From Azospirillum brasilense (GTDB taxonomy: Bacteria > Pseudomonadota > Alphaproteobacteria > Azospirillales > Azospirillaceae), in contig NZ_CP032348.1 in the NCBI RefSeq assembly GCF_005222205.1, positions 640,116 to 704,115 of the forward strand: a DNA stretch of 64,000 bases, written 5' to 3'. The notes below the pieces were generated by a model, which saw only the letters and a list, made by a program, of their open reading frames with translations, was not told the DNA's origin and ran no database searches. Shown one piece after another: positions 29,760 to 38,139 of the stretch (its first letter is position 1; every line of letters starts with the position of its first letter). The position numbers and the translations under genes are program-made.

Positions 29760-30065
29760 CGTCCAGTCACTCTCGAAGGTGATTGAGATGAGCCACCCTA
29801 CCCTATCGTTGGCGGGCCGACCACCCGTCCGTTAGTAGAATATTAACCAATGAAGTCCGAGGCACGTCCTCCCATCGGGCATATGCCCCTCCCCGTAAAG
29901 CCGGTCCAGGACGCTCCCGGATGCCCGGAAACCCAGAAAAACCCAGGCTGAACAGGCCACTACCCATTTTGCGCAGGAATCGGACGCCGTCTCGTTAATA
30001 TCACGGCAACCATAATCGGCCATTGGTACAGTCATCGTAATTCATCGCTTGGATGGGTGCCCGAC
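29760..30065. other. Intergenic region without recognised gene
   Basis: About 300 bp between the divergent response-regulator gene and a small hypothetical gene. The part near 29830-29850 is AT-rich (AGAATATTAACCAATGA), fitting a promoter for one or both genes. Short open frames here lack good starts. Nothing else is recognised. Confidence 0.5.
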
Positions 30066-30266
30066 ATGCCGATGGTGTCCATGTGGAAGAAGATCAGTCC
30101 CTGTCACTTCGTGATGCAGGACTGTCACCGCCGGATTGAAATCCGTTACCACGCCACCGGCTCGCAGAGCGGCTGGGGCGTCTACGCCGACGGGACGCTG
30201 GTGCAGCAGCGCGCCGCCTTCACCGAAGCGCGCGGCATTGCCATGGGGCTGGCGACCGGTTCCTGA
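30066..30266 (+). CDS. Small hypothetical protein, about 66 aa
   Basis: I do not recognise the family. From the ATG at 30066 the protein reads MPMVSMWKKISPCHFVMQDC and continues with RIEIRYHATGSQSGWGVYAD and QQRAAFTEARGIAMGLATG, which looks like a compact alpha-beta protein rather than a random frame. Alternative starts are a GTG at 30057 and ATGs at 30072 and 30081. It precedes the VanZ-like gene by 100 bp on the same strand. Coding status is likely but not certain. Confidence 0.5.
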   Translation: MPMVSMWKKISPCHFVMQDCHRRIEIRYHATGSQSGWGVYADGTLVQQRAAFTEARGIAMGLATGS

Positions 30267-30366
30267 AACGGGCCTTGCCCGCCTGATGTCACAGCGCGGA
30301 CATCGGGCGGTTAACCGGCTCTTGAGACTGTTCCGCGCAGGATGGCCTTCGTCGCAGGAGGCCGTC

Positions 30367-30795
30367 ATGACGTTCCGCCCACTTCCCCTTCTCTGGCGCC
30401 GGTTGGCGCTTGGCGCCCTTCTCGGCCTCATGGGGATCGCCTTTTGGGCCGCGCTGCAACCGCAGTTGGCGCCCAGCGGCCTTTACGGCTTCGACAAGCT
30501 GGTGCATGCCGGGGCCTTCGGGCTCCTCACCCTGCTCGGCATCCTGGCCAGCGCCAACCGGCGCGCCGCCGTCCTGGCGGTGCTGGCGGTCTTCGCGCTC
30601 GGTGCCGCCATCGAGGTGGCGCAATCCTTCGTCCCGGGACGCGAGGCCAGCCTGTCCGATCTGGCTGGGAACGCCGTGGGAATCGCGTTGGGAATCACGA
30701 CCGTCCGGCTGGGACATCGCGCCGCCCAACGCGCGCGCCGCGCGCGCCATGGAATAGTCACGCAGCCCACGGCGTTTGCGTCCTTACCGGAGTGA
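30367..30795 (+). CDS. VanZ-like membrane protein
   Basis: Small integral membrane protein, 142 aa, with four hydrophobic segments. The family features are YGFDKLVHAGAFGLLTLLGI (the D-K-x-x-H motif), AIEVAQSFVPGREASLSDLA (E-x-x-Q ... R ... D-x-x-A/G-N) and GNAVGIALGI. Most VanZ-like proteins have no known activity; the founder lowers teicoplanin susceptibility in enterococci. ATG at 30367 follows AGGAGG (30356-30361) by five bases, a strong site. Confidence 0.85.
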   Translation: MTFRPLPLLWRRLALGALLGLMGIAFWAALQPQLAPSGLYGFDKLVHAGAFGLLTLLGILASANRRAAVLAVLAVFALGAAIEVAQSFVPGREASLSDLAGNAVGIALGITTVRLGHRAAQRARRARHGIVTQPTAFASLPE

Positions 30796-30904
30796 GGGGA
30801 CGCAGCGTCCGGATCGACAATCCCGAGCAGCCTCCTCCGTTTTTGGTTTTGTTCGTCTACCGAACTATGCTATGCCGAAAGGCAGGACATCTGGAGTAAC
30901 GCTT

Positions 30905-31147
30905 ATGGACTGGCATAACGAAAAGGCTAAGACCGGCGCCCGCGCCCTGGAATCCGCGTTCGGCGTGATGCTGACGGTCTGCGAGGCCACCGACGGCTGG
31001 TGGAACTGGCACGCGGAGCATGAGGGGCTGAGCTGGACCCCCGACGCCCGCTGGTTCGCCACCCGCCGCGAGGCGCAGGACGCGGCCGAGGAGTGGGCCT
31101 CCACCCTGGCGCCGCAGCATCTGGGCTTCCTCCACCGCGCGGCCTGA
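30905..31147 (+). CDS. Small hypothetical protein, 80 aa
   Basis: Unrecognised acidic protein, MDWHNEKAKTGARALESAFG and then VCEATDGWWNWHAEHEGLSW, rich in Trp and His, ending DAAEEWASTLAPQHLGFLHR. Probably a small soluble all-alpha protein. The ATG has GGAG 11 bases upstream. An upstream in-frame extension to 30776 overlaps the VanZ-like gene and is less likely. The AT-richer stretch at 30835-30880 may hold its promoter. Confidence 0.6.
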   Translation: MDWHNEKAKTGARALESAFGVMLTVCEATDGWWNWHAEHEGLSWTPDARWFATRREAQDAAEEWASTLAPQHLGFLHRAA

Positions 31148-31285
31148 CGCCGTTCAGCGATGCGATCGGGGCGGTGCCGTTGACCCGCCCCGCGTCCGCT
31201 TCCACAATGGCCATCGTGCCAAGGCGACGGGAAGCGGCTGCGATCATCCCTTGGGACTGTCGATCAGGCCCATGGCGGTGATGAG

Positions 31286-32395
31286 ATGCAGCACGAGACC
31301 CCCACCCTTCCCGGACTCCCGCTTCAAAAAGCCTTCCTGCCGCCCGAGGCCACCCTGGTGGCGGTCGGAACCGGTGCCGGGCGTTGGACGGACGGCGCCG
31401 CTGGCCGGGCGTGCCTTGCCCCATCATCCGCCGCGCCGGGACTCGATGCGTGGTGCGGTCCGATCGGGCCGCGCCACATCGACTGGCTGATTTTGGATGG
31501 CTGCGGCGACGCCCTGGCGATGCTGGACGGTGCCGCCGATCTTCTGCGCCTGCGCCGCATCGACTTCCTCCAATTCGAGGAGTCCGAGTCCGGCGGGCAA
31601 CTGGCCGCGCTGTACGCGCGCCTTCAAGCCCATGGCTATTCGCTGTTCCGCTTCGCCGACCGCAATCTGGAATTCCGCGCCACGCCGCCGGAAGACGGGC
31701 GCGGCGGCCTTCACATGGCGGTCGCCCCCCGCCACTGGAACCGGCTGTTCGCGCGCAGCCAGGGCATGTTCCGCTACAAGGACCTGTTCCCCCGCCACGG
31801 CGTCGCGCCGCGCGGCATCATCCATGTCGGCGCCCATGAGGGGGAGGAATACGCCAACTACCGGGACTCCGGCGCCACCCGAGTCCTCTTCATTGAGGCC
31901 GACCCGGCGACCTTCGCCACGCTCCAGGCCAAATTCGCCGGAAACGGCGACGTCGTCTGCCTGAACGCCGCGGTGTCCGACCGGGCCGGGCGGGCGCGCT
32001 TTTCCCGCATGTCGAGCCGCCAGTCCAGCTCCCTGCTGGAGCCGACCGGTCATTTGACCGTCTATCCCCACATCACCGTCGACGAGGTCATCGAGGTGGA
32101 GACCCGATCCCTGCCGGACCTGCTGGCGTCCCATGGCCTTGCACCAGGGGACTTCAACGTGCTGGCGATCGACGCGCAGGGATCGGAGCGCCGGATTCTC
32201 ACCGGCTGCGGCGATCTGCTGGCCGGTTTCGACGCGGTGGTGACCGAGGTGAGCTACGCGGAGCTGTATGAAGGGTCCGGCCTCGCCGCCGACGTGGACG
32301 ACATCCTGTTCGCCCACGGCTTCGACCGCGTCGCCGAGACCAGCCCCTACCATCACAGCTGGGGCGACGCGCTCTACGTCCGCCGTCCCGGCTGA
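31286..32395 (+). CDS. FkbM-family methyltransferase
   Basis: SAM-dependent methyltransferase, 369 aa. An N-terminal part of about 165 residues has no recognised motif. From about residue 175 the FkbM pattern appears: RGIIHVGAHEGEEYANYRDS (SAM-binding loop), VLFIEADPATFATLQAKF, VVCLNAAVSDRAGRARF, SSLLEP and DFNVLAIDAQGSERRILTG. FkbM proteins O-methylate sugars or small molecules. With the TPR-glycosyltransferase fusion convergent 6 bp away, modification of a surface glycan or glycosylated flagellin is a reasonable guess, not shown. Confidence 0.86.
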   Translation: MQHETPTLPGLPLQKAFLPPEATLVAVGTGAGRWTDGAAGRACLAPSSAAPGLDAWCGPIGPRHIDWLILDGCGDALAMLDGAADLLRLRRIDFLQFEESESGGQLAALYARLQAHGYSLFRFADRNLEFRATPPEDGRGGLHMAVAPRHWNRLFARSQGMFRYKDLFPRHGVAPRGIIHVGAHEGEEYANYRDSGATRVLFIEADPATFATLQAKFAGNGDVVCLNAAVSDRAGRARFSRMSSRQSSSLLEPTGHLTVYPHITVDEVIEVETRSLPDLLASHGLAPGDFNVLAIDAQGSERRILTGCGDLLAGFDAVVTEVSYAELYEGSGLAADVDDILFAHGFDRVAETSPYHHSWGDALYVRRPG

Positions 32396-32401
32396 CGCCA
32401 G

Positions 32402-34522
32402 TCAGGGCAGCAGGACCGGCCCGTTCCACGGATCGAAGGGCACCAGCCGCGCCCGTTCGCGGTCGGGGCGCAGCGCGGCGCGCAGCGCCGGGTTCAGCAT
32501 CGCCGCCGTCACCGAGAAGGAGCTGTTGGACACGGCGACGTGGTCGGCCCGCGACAGAATCCAGTGGTCGGTGAAGAACTCCGCCCCCGGCAGCGGCGCC
32601 CCCAGATCGCCGGCGAGGAGGGGGCGGTAGCGGGCGAAGCGGTCCGCCAGTTCCGGCGCATCGGTGGCGAGATAGAGCACCGGCCGGTCCAGCGTCGTCC
32701 ACAGATCGGCCAGCCAGTCGAGATACCAGCCCTCCGGCGCGATCCAGAAGCGGTCGTTCAGGCCGAAATCGCCGCGACGCAGATGGATCGCCACCAGGGT
32801 CCGCCCGCGCGCCCGCACGCCGTCCAACGCCGCCGTTGCCCGCTCCGCCACCGTGCCGACAGGCGTGAAGAAGGCGCGGAACCGCTCGCGGTGCTGCGCC
32901 AGCGGCGCGGTGTCGCCGCAGAAATAACCGACCACGTCATGACCGCCCGCGCCCGTCAGCGCCCGCCCATCCAGCAGCGCCGGAACGCCGCAGTCCTCCT
33001 CGTGCAGGCCGGGAAGCGGCGGTCCGTGAAGCGGGTCGTCCAGCCCGTAGAGATGACGTCCGATCCACTCCGGCGTTTCCAGCTCCATCCCGTTCCGCTC
33101 CGCGCAGACGCGCAGACAACCGTATTGGAGGAGCTGGTTGCCGAACCGCCCGGCGTGGCCGAGCGTGGACACCGACAGGCGCCGCTTGCCCGACGCGCGG
33201 CGCGGCGGCGGAGCGTCGCCCACGGCCCGGCGCAGCAGCAGCAGCGCCCGGCGGGAGAAGCCCGTGCCGAGGCCCGGTGCCGCGGCGATCGCCCGGTCGT
33301 AGAGGGCCAGCGCCTCGCCGTCCGCCCCCTGCGCCTCGCGGACCGCGCCGGCCAGAAGCAGGCCGGTGGGAAGGCCAGGGGAGAGCCGCAGCGCCCAACG
33401 CGCGCAGCGGCTGGCCCACGCCGCATCGCCCCGCCGCAGCGCGGCGCGGCCGAGCGCCACCCAGGAGTCACCGTCGTCCGGGCGCGCGGCCAGCGCCCGA
33501 TGCAGCAGAGCCGCCGCTCGCTCCGCCGATCCGGCGCGCTCGCACAGCCGGCCACGCTCGGCCAGCGCCGCCGCGTCGCCGGGACGCAGCCGGCCGGCGC
33601 GGTCCAGCGACCGGTCCGCCGTTTCCAGGGCGTGCAACGCGTCGAGCGCCGCGCCGAGGGCAAGGTGCAGCTCCGCCGAGGCGGGGTCGAGCGCCAGCCC
33701 GCGCCGCGCCGCCGCCAACGCCGCGCGCGGCTTCTCGGCCATCTGCTGGGCGGCGGCAAGCCGGACCAGCAGTCCGGTGTCGGCGGGTGCCGCCAGCGCG
33801 GCGCGGCGCCCCGCGGAGACCGACGCGCCGCGCTGCCCCAGGTCGCTCAGCAGCAGGCACAGGCTCGCCCAACAACCGCCTTGCGCGGGGTCCAGGGCCA
33901 GCGCCGGACGAAGCGCGGAAATGGCCCGTTCCGTCTGGCCGAGCGTCTGCCGCACCTCCGCCTCCACCATCCGGGCGCGCAGCAGCGTCGGGTCGAGCCG
34001 GGCGGCGATCCCGGCCAGCCGAGCGGCCTCCTGCAACCGTCCGAGCCCCTTGGCGGCCATCGCCGCGTCGAAGGCAGCGGACAGATTTTGCGGATCGAGG
34101 GCCAGCGACTGCGTGTAGAGCGCCGCGGCGGAGGCCAGGGCGCCGGAATCGAAGGCGGTCTCGGCCAGGACGCGGAGCGCCGGGGCCAGCCGCTCCGCCG
34201 CCTCCCCATGATCCGGCCGCAGGCGCAGCGTGGCGAGCCAGCTCGCCACCGCGTCCGCGGTCCGTCCGAGCGCGTCCTGAACCTTGCCGCGGTTGAGGTG
34301 ATAGGTCGGCGATGCCGGATCACCCGCCACGGCGGCGTCGAGATGGACGAGCGCCACCGCGGCCCGCCCGGTCTGGGCGAGCAACAGCCCCATCAGATGG
34401 CTGGCGTCGGGATGGCCGGGAACCGCCTCCAGAATACGGCCATAGAGGGTTTCCGCCTCCGTCACCCGCCCGGCGATGTGATGGTCGAGCGCGATGGACA
34501 GGGCTTCGGAGACGGTGGCCAT
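32402..34522 (-). CDS. TPR-repeat protein fused to a fucosyltransferase-like domain
   Basis: Large fusion, 706 aa. Residues 1 to about 450 are a series of tetratricopeptide repeats (EALSIALDHHIAGRVTEAET, HLNRGKVQDALGRTADAVAS and others). From about 470 comes a domain with LGHAGRFGNQLLQYGCLRVC, then VAIHLRRGDFGLNDRFW and FFTDHWILSRADHVAVSNSS, the pattern of GT11 alpha-1,2-fucosyltransferases (H-x-R-R-x-D motif and S-N-S-S-F acceptor loop). It probably transfers a deoxysugar using a GDP-sugar, with TPRs binding the acceptor protein. The ATG at 34522 was chosen because upstream sequence is low-complexity and overlaps a tandem repeat. Confidence 0.8.
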   Translation of the reverse strand: MATVSEALSIALDHHIAGRVTEAETLYGRILEAVPGHPDASHLMGLLLAQTGRAAVALVHLDAAVAGDPASPTYHLNRGKVQDALGRTADAVASWLATLRLRPDHGEAAERLAPALRVLAETAFDSGALASAAALYTQSLALDPQNLSAAFDAAMAAKGLGRLQEAARLAGIAARLDPTLLRARMVEAEVRQTLGQTERAISALRPALALDPAQGGCWASLCLLLSDLGQRGASVSAGRRAALAAPADTGLLVRLAAAQQMAEKPRAALAAARRGLALDPASAELHLALGAALDALHALETADRSLDRAGRLRPGDAAALAERGRLCERAGSAERAAALLHRALAARPDDGDSWVALGRAALRRGDAAWASRCARWALRLSPGLPTGLLLAGAVREAQGADGEALALYDRAIAAAPGLGTGFSRRALLLLRRAVGDAPPPRRASGKRRLSVSTLGHAGRFGNQLLQYGCLRVCAERNGMELETPEWIGRHLYGLDDPLHGPPLPGLHEEDCGVPALLDGRALTGAGGHDVVGYFCGDTAPLAQHRERFRAFFTPVGTVAERATAALDGVRARGRTLVAIHLRRGDFGLNDRFWIAPEGWYLDWLADLWTTLDRPVLYLATDAPELADRFARYRPLLAGDLGAPLPGAEFFTDHWILSRADHVAVSNSSFSVTAAMLNPALRAALRPDRERARLVPFDPWNGPVLLP

Positions 34523-34582
34523 GGGCCGGGGCAATCCGCGTGGGGCCGCTTCGGGATGGCGCCACAGTGGCCGGGCCACCCC

Positions 34583-34619
34583 CGGACTGTCAACCGCCGG
34601 ACTGTCAACCGCCGGACTT
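34583..34619. repeat. 15-bp tandem repeat, 2.5 copies
   Basis: CGGACTGTCAACCGC occurs at 34583-34597 and 34598-34612, followed by a partial third copy CGGACTT. It straddles the 3' end of the LysR gene, adding a stop codon within the repeat. Copy number may vary among strains. Confidence 0.75.
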
Positions 34620-35513
34620 GGCCTTCGCGGCCGGGAACACCCTCGCGCGCAGGAAATCCACCAGCGCCCGCACCTTCGGCGAGGGGTGCTTGCTCGCCGG
34701 CCACAGCACATGGAAAACGCCGGTGCGCTCCACGTGATCGGCCAGGACCGGCTCCAGCCGGCCGTCGGCCAACGGCTCGCGGATGGCGAAGTCCGGAAGG
34801 TAGGCGATCCCCAGCCCCTGCAGCGCGAAGCACACGCGCGTCTCGATGTTGTTGCAGATCATCGAGGTCGGCAATTGCAGTTCGGGCTCGCCGGGCGCCT
34901 GCCGAAGCGCCCAGGTTTCCAGCTTGCCGCTGTTGGGAAAGCGGTAGTGCAGGCAGGCGTGCTGCCGCAGATCGGCCGGCGTTCGCGGCATACCCCGCCG
35001 CGCCAGATAGTCCGGCGAGGCGACCAGCAACAAACGGAAGCTCCCCAGCCGGCGCGCCGACAGCCGTGAATCGGCCGGCTCGCCCGTGCGCACCACGGCA
35101 TCGAAGCCCTCCTCGATCACGTCGACCATGCGGTCGGTGAAGTCCAGGTCCAGTTCGATCTCGGGATAGGCGCGCATGAACTCGCCGAGCACCGGCAGGA
35201 CCAGCGAGCTGACCAGCGGCAGGCTGACGCGCAGGCGCCCGCGCGGCACGGCGGAGGCCTGTGACAGCTCCAGCTCCGCCGCCTCGATCTCGGCCAGGAT
35301 GCGGCGGCTGCGCTCCAGGAACAGCGCGCCCTCGGCGGTCAGCGTGACGCTGCGCGTGCTGCGGTGGAACAGGCGCACGCCCAGCTTATCCTCCAGCCGC
35401 GCCACGCTCTTGCCAACGGCCGAGGCCGACACGCCGAGCAACCGGCCGGCGGCGACGAAGCTGCGCGTCTCGGCAACCTGCACGAACACCACGAAGCCGT
35501 TCAGGCTGTCCAT
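34605..35513 (-). CDS. LysR-family transcriptional regulator
   Basis: LysR-type regulator, 302 aa. The winged helix lies at residues 1-60: MDSLNGFVVFVQVAETRSFV then AAGRLLGVSASAVGKSVARL and LGVRLFHRSTRSVTLT. The effector domain begins GRLRVSLPLVSSLVLPVLGE. It is divergent from the beta-lactamase-fold hydrolase and MFS genes, across a 116-bp gap, and so probably regulates them. The C-terminus ends inside a short tandem repeat. The subclass with SFV-A-GRLLGVSASAVGKSV is the one often called CrgA/AaeR-like. Confidence 0.9.
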   Translation of the reverse strand: MDSLNGFVVFVQVAETRSFVAAGRLLGVSASAVGKSVARLEDKLGVRLFHRSTRSVTLTAEGALFLERSRRILAEIEAAELELSQASAVPRGRLRVSLPLVSSLVLPVLGEFMRAYPEIELDLDFTDRMVDVIEEGFDAVVRTGEPADSRLSARRLGSFRLLLVASPDYLARRGMPRTPADLRQHACLHYRFPNSGKLETWALRQAPGEPELQLPTSMICNNIETRVCFALQGLGIAYLPDFAIREPLADGRLEPVLADHVERTGVFHVLWPASKHPSPKVRALVDFLRARVFPAAKAKSGG

Positions 35514-35629
35514 CCAGCGCCTCCATTGCGGACATCCAGCTCCGCATAATCAGGAACTGCACCCGGCTTTTTCTTTAATAGCAGGATTTTTATCGTCACG
35601 GCATCGCCCATTGAAACGAGCCGCGTGCC

Positions 35630-36823
35630 ATGACCCATCCGCCCTTTGTCCTCCGCCAAGGCGTTCCGCCGGCGACCCTCCGTGAGCGCGTCCACGGCGC
35701 CGTCCAGCGGGCGCTCGACGAGCAGCGGCTTGTCGGCGCCGTCGTCCTGGTGGCGCGGGACGGCGCGCTGGTCCACCGGCAGGCCGCCGGCTTCGCCGAC
35801 CGCGAAAGCGCGCGGCCGATGGCCGTGGAGACGGTCTTCCGTCTGGCCTCGGTCAGCAAGCCCATCGTCTCCACCGCGGCGCTGGCTCTGGTGGCGCAAG
35901 GCCGGCTCGACCTCGACGCGGGCATCGCGCGCTGGCTGCCCCGGTTCCAGCCCCGGCTGGCCGATGGCCGACCGGCGCGCATCACGGCGCGGCAGCTGCT
36001 CAGCCACACGGCCGGTCTCGGCTACCGCTTCTTCGAGGCCGACGCGGACGGCCCCTATGCGCGGGCCGGCGTGTCGGACGGCATGGACGCGTCCGGCATC
36101 AGCCTGGACGAGAACCTGCGCCGTCTCGCCGGCGTGCCGCTGCTTTACGAACCGGGGACGGGCTGGGGCTACTCACTGGCGACCGACGTGCTGGGCGCGC
36201 TGGTCGCGCGGGTGCACGGCACGACGCTGGCCGAGGCGGTGCGCCGGCTGGTGACCGGCCCGCTGGGCATGGCGGACACCGGCTTCACCGCCCGTGATCC
36301 CCGGCGCGTGGCGACCGCCTATGTGGGCGATACGCCGCGGCCGCATCGGCTGGCCGAGGGCGAGACGGTTTCTCCCTTCGAGGGCGCCGTCGGCATCGCC
36401 TACAGCCCTGCGCGCATCTTCGATCCGCAGGCATTTCCGTCGGGCGGCGCGGGCATGGCGGGGACGGCGGAGGATCTGCTGCGCTTGCTGGAAACCCTGC
36501 GGCAGGGCGGCGGCGCCCTCCTGCCCGGCGACCTGATCGCGGAGATGGCCCGGGACCAGACGGGCGGCCGCAACCTGCCCAACGCGCCCGGCTTCGGCTT
36601 CGGGCTGGGCTTCTCGGTCCTGCGCGACCCGGCCTCGGCCGCCTCGCCCGAATCGGAAGGAACCTGGCGCTGGGGCGGCGCCTACGGCCATTCCTGGTTC
36701 GTGGACCGGGCGCGGGGCCTCAGCGTCGTCGCCTTCACCAACACGCTCTACGAAGGCATGTCCGGCCGCTTCGTCACCGACTTGCGCGATGCGGTCTATG
36801 GCGCCTTGGAGGCGCGGCCATGA
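35630..36823 (+). CDS. Serine hydrolase of the beta-lactamase/class C fold
   Basis: Penicillin-binding-protein-fold serine hydrolase (COG1680 type), 397 aa, no signal peptide. The S-x-x-K pair is S74-V-S-K77 in LASVSKPIVS, the Tyr motif is Y181-S-L in GWGYSLATD, and a third element near the C-terminus is WGGAYGHSWFVD. These enzymes are esterases or D-amino-acid peptidases more often than true beta-lactamases, and the lack of a signal peptide argues for a cytoplasmic esterase. Its stop overlaps the start of the MFS gene (ATGA), so the two are co-translated. Confidence 0.87.
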   Translation: MTHPPFVLRQGVPPATLRERVHGAVQRALDEQRLVGAVVLVARDGALVHRQAAGFADRESARPMAVETVFRLASVSKPIVSTAALALVAQGRLDLDAGIARWLPRFQPRLADGRPARITARQLLSHTAGLGYRFFEADADGPYARAGVSDGMDASGISLDENLRRLAGVPLLYEPGTGWGYSLATDVLGALVARVHGTTLAEAVRRLVTGPLGMADTGFTARDPRRVATAYVGDTPRPHRLAEGETVSPFEGAVGIAYSPARIFDPQAFPSGGAGMAGTAEDLLRLLETLRQGGGALLPGDLIAEMARDQTGGRNLPNAPGFGFGLGFSVLRDPASAASPESEGTWRWGGAYGHSWFVDRARGLSVVAFTNTLYEGMSGRFVTDLRDAVYGALEARP

Positions 36824-38139
36824 GGAGGACACCCCCGCGCACAAGCGCCGCCGCTTCGGACCGTTTGCCCCTGGCCTCGTTGCTGGCGCTCGCCATGGCG
36901 GCCTTCATCACCATCCTCACCGAAGCGCTGCCCGCCGGACTGCTGCCGCAGATGGCCCAAGGGCTGGGAGTAACCGAGGCTTGGGTCGGCCAGACCGTGA
37001 CGATCTACGCCGGCGGTTCGCTGGCGGCGGCCATCCCGCTGACCACCGCCACGCAGGGGGTGCGCCGCCGCCCGCTGCTGCTGGCGGCCATCGCCGGCTT
37101 CGTCGTCGCCAACACCGTCACGACGTTTTCCGGCAGCTTCGCCCTGACCATGGTGGCGCGTTTCCTGGCGGGCGTGTCGGCCGGCCTGATGTGGGCGCTG
37201 CTGGCAGGCTATGCCGCGCGCATGGTGCCCGACCACCAGAAGGGCCGGGCCATCGCCGTTGCAATGGTCGGCACGCCGTTGGCGCTGTCGCTCGGCGTGC
37301 CGGCCGGCACCTTCCTGGGCAATCTGGTGGGCTGGAGGGTGTGCTTCGGCATCATGAGCGCACTGGCGCTGGCGCTCATGCTGTGGATGCGCGTCGCGCT
37401 GCCGGACTTCGCCGGACAGGCGGCGGGCAGGCGGCTGCCCCCGGGGCGCGTGTTCACCCTGGCCGGCGTGCGCCCGGTGCTGTTCGTGGTGCTGGCCTTC
37501 GTGCTGGCGCACAACATCCTCTACACCTACATCGCGCCGTTCCTGGCGGCGTCGGGCATGGCTGGGCGGACGGATCTGGCGCTGCTGGTGTTCGGCGTCG
37601 CGTCGCTGCTGGGCATCTGGATCGTCGGCCTGCTGATCGACGGCCATCTGCGGGCGCTGACGCTGGCCAGCACCGGCGTGTTCGGTCTGTCCGCGCTGGC
37701 GCTCGGCGCGGCGGGCGACGCCCCGGCCGTGGTCCTTGCGGCGGTGGCCGCCTGGGGTCTGGCGTTCGGCGGTGCGGCGACGCTGTTCCAGACGGCGCTG
37801 GCCAGGACCGCGGGCGACGCGGCGGATGTCGCCCAGTCCATGCTGGTCACCGCCTGGAACACGGCCATCGCCGGCGGCGGCATCGTCGGCGGCGTGCTGC
37901 TCGAGCGGCTGGGCGTCGGCGCCTTCGCGCCGGCCCTGCTGGTGCTGCTGGCGGTGGCGTTGCTGGTGGTGTGGGGAGCGAGGCGGCACGGCTTTCCCGC
38001 CCCGACCGACGCGACCGGAGCGGGAGAGGGGGCTGCCGTCGCCGTCAGTCCGTGCGGTCCAGCCGGCGCAGATGCAGCATGTAGAGCCGGGAGAAGCGCG
38101 TCACCAGATCGTGGAAGGGCAGCGGCTTCACCGGGGTGA
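36820..38139 (+). CDS. MFS transporter (DHA1-type exporter)
   Basis: Major-facilitator protein with about 12 membrane segments, 439 aa. The start LASLLALAMAAFITILTEAL is followed by PAGLLPQMAQGLGVTEAWVG, and the loop 2-3 motif is TTATQGVRRRPLLL. This is the pattern of sugar-efflux or drug-type DHA1 exporters such as AraJ/YdhP. It is coupled to the serine hydrolase. The last about 32 codons overlap the 3' end of the convergent FAD oxidase gene by 95 bp; the hydrophilic tail there looks unconstrained, so a functional protein may end near residue 400. Confidence 0.87.
   Translation: MRRTPPRTSAAASDRLPLASLLALAMAAFITILTEALPAGLLPQMAQGLGVTEAWVGQTVTIYAGGSLAAAIPLTTATQGVRRRPLLLAAIAGFVVANTVTTFSGSFALTMVARFLAGVSAGLMWALLAGYAARMVPDHQKGRAIAVAMVGTPLALSLGVPAGTFLGNLVGWRVCFGIMSALALALMLWMRVALPDFAGQAAGRRLPPGRVFTLAGVRPVLFVVLAFVLAHNILYTYIAPFLAASGMAGRTDLALLVFGVASLLGIWIVGLLIDGHLRALTLASTGVFGLSALALGAAGDAPAVVLAAVAAWGLAFGGAATLFQTALARTAGDAADVAQSMLVTAWNTAIAGGGIVGGVLLERLGVGAFAPALLVLLAVALLVVWGARRHGFPAPTDATGAGEGAAVAVSPCGPAGADAACRAGRSASPDRGRAAASPG

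Noticed and set aside
34583..34619. Possible CRISPR-like or transposon-end repeat
   Set aside because: Only 2.5 head-to-tail copies of 15 bp without spacers; a simple tandem duplication.
32540..35140. An 866-codon plus-strand open frame
   Set aside because: Antisense to the TPR-glycosyltransferase and LysR genes, both with clear motifs.
35630..36823. A beta-lactamase resistance gene
   Set aside because: The fold and S-x-x-K are present, but there is no signal peptide and the motifs match esterase-type COG1680 proteins, so antibiotic resistance is not supported.
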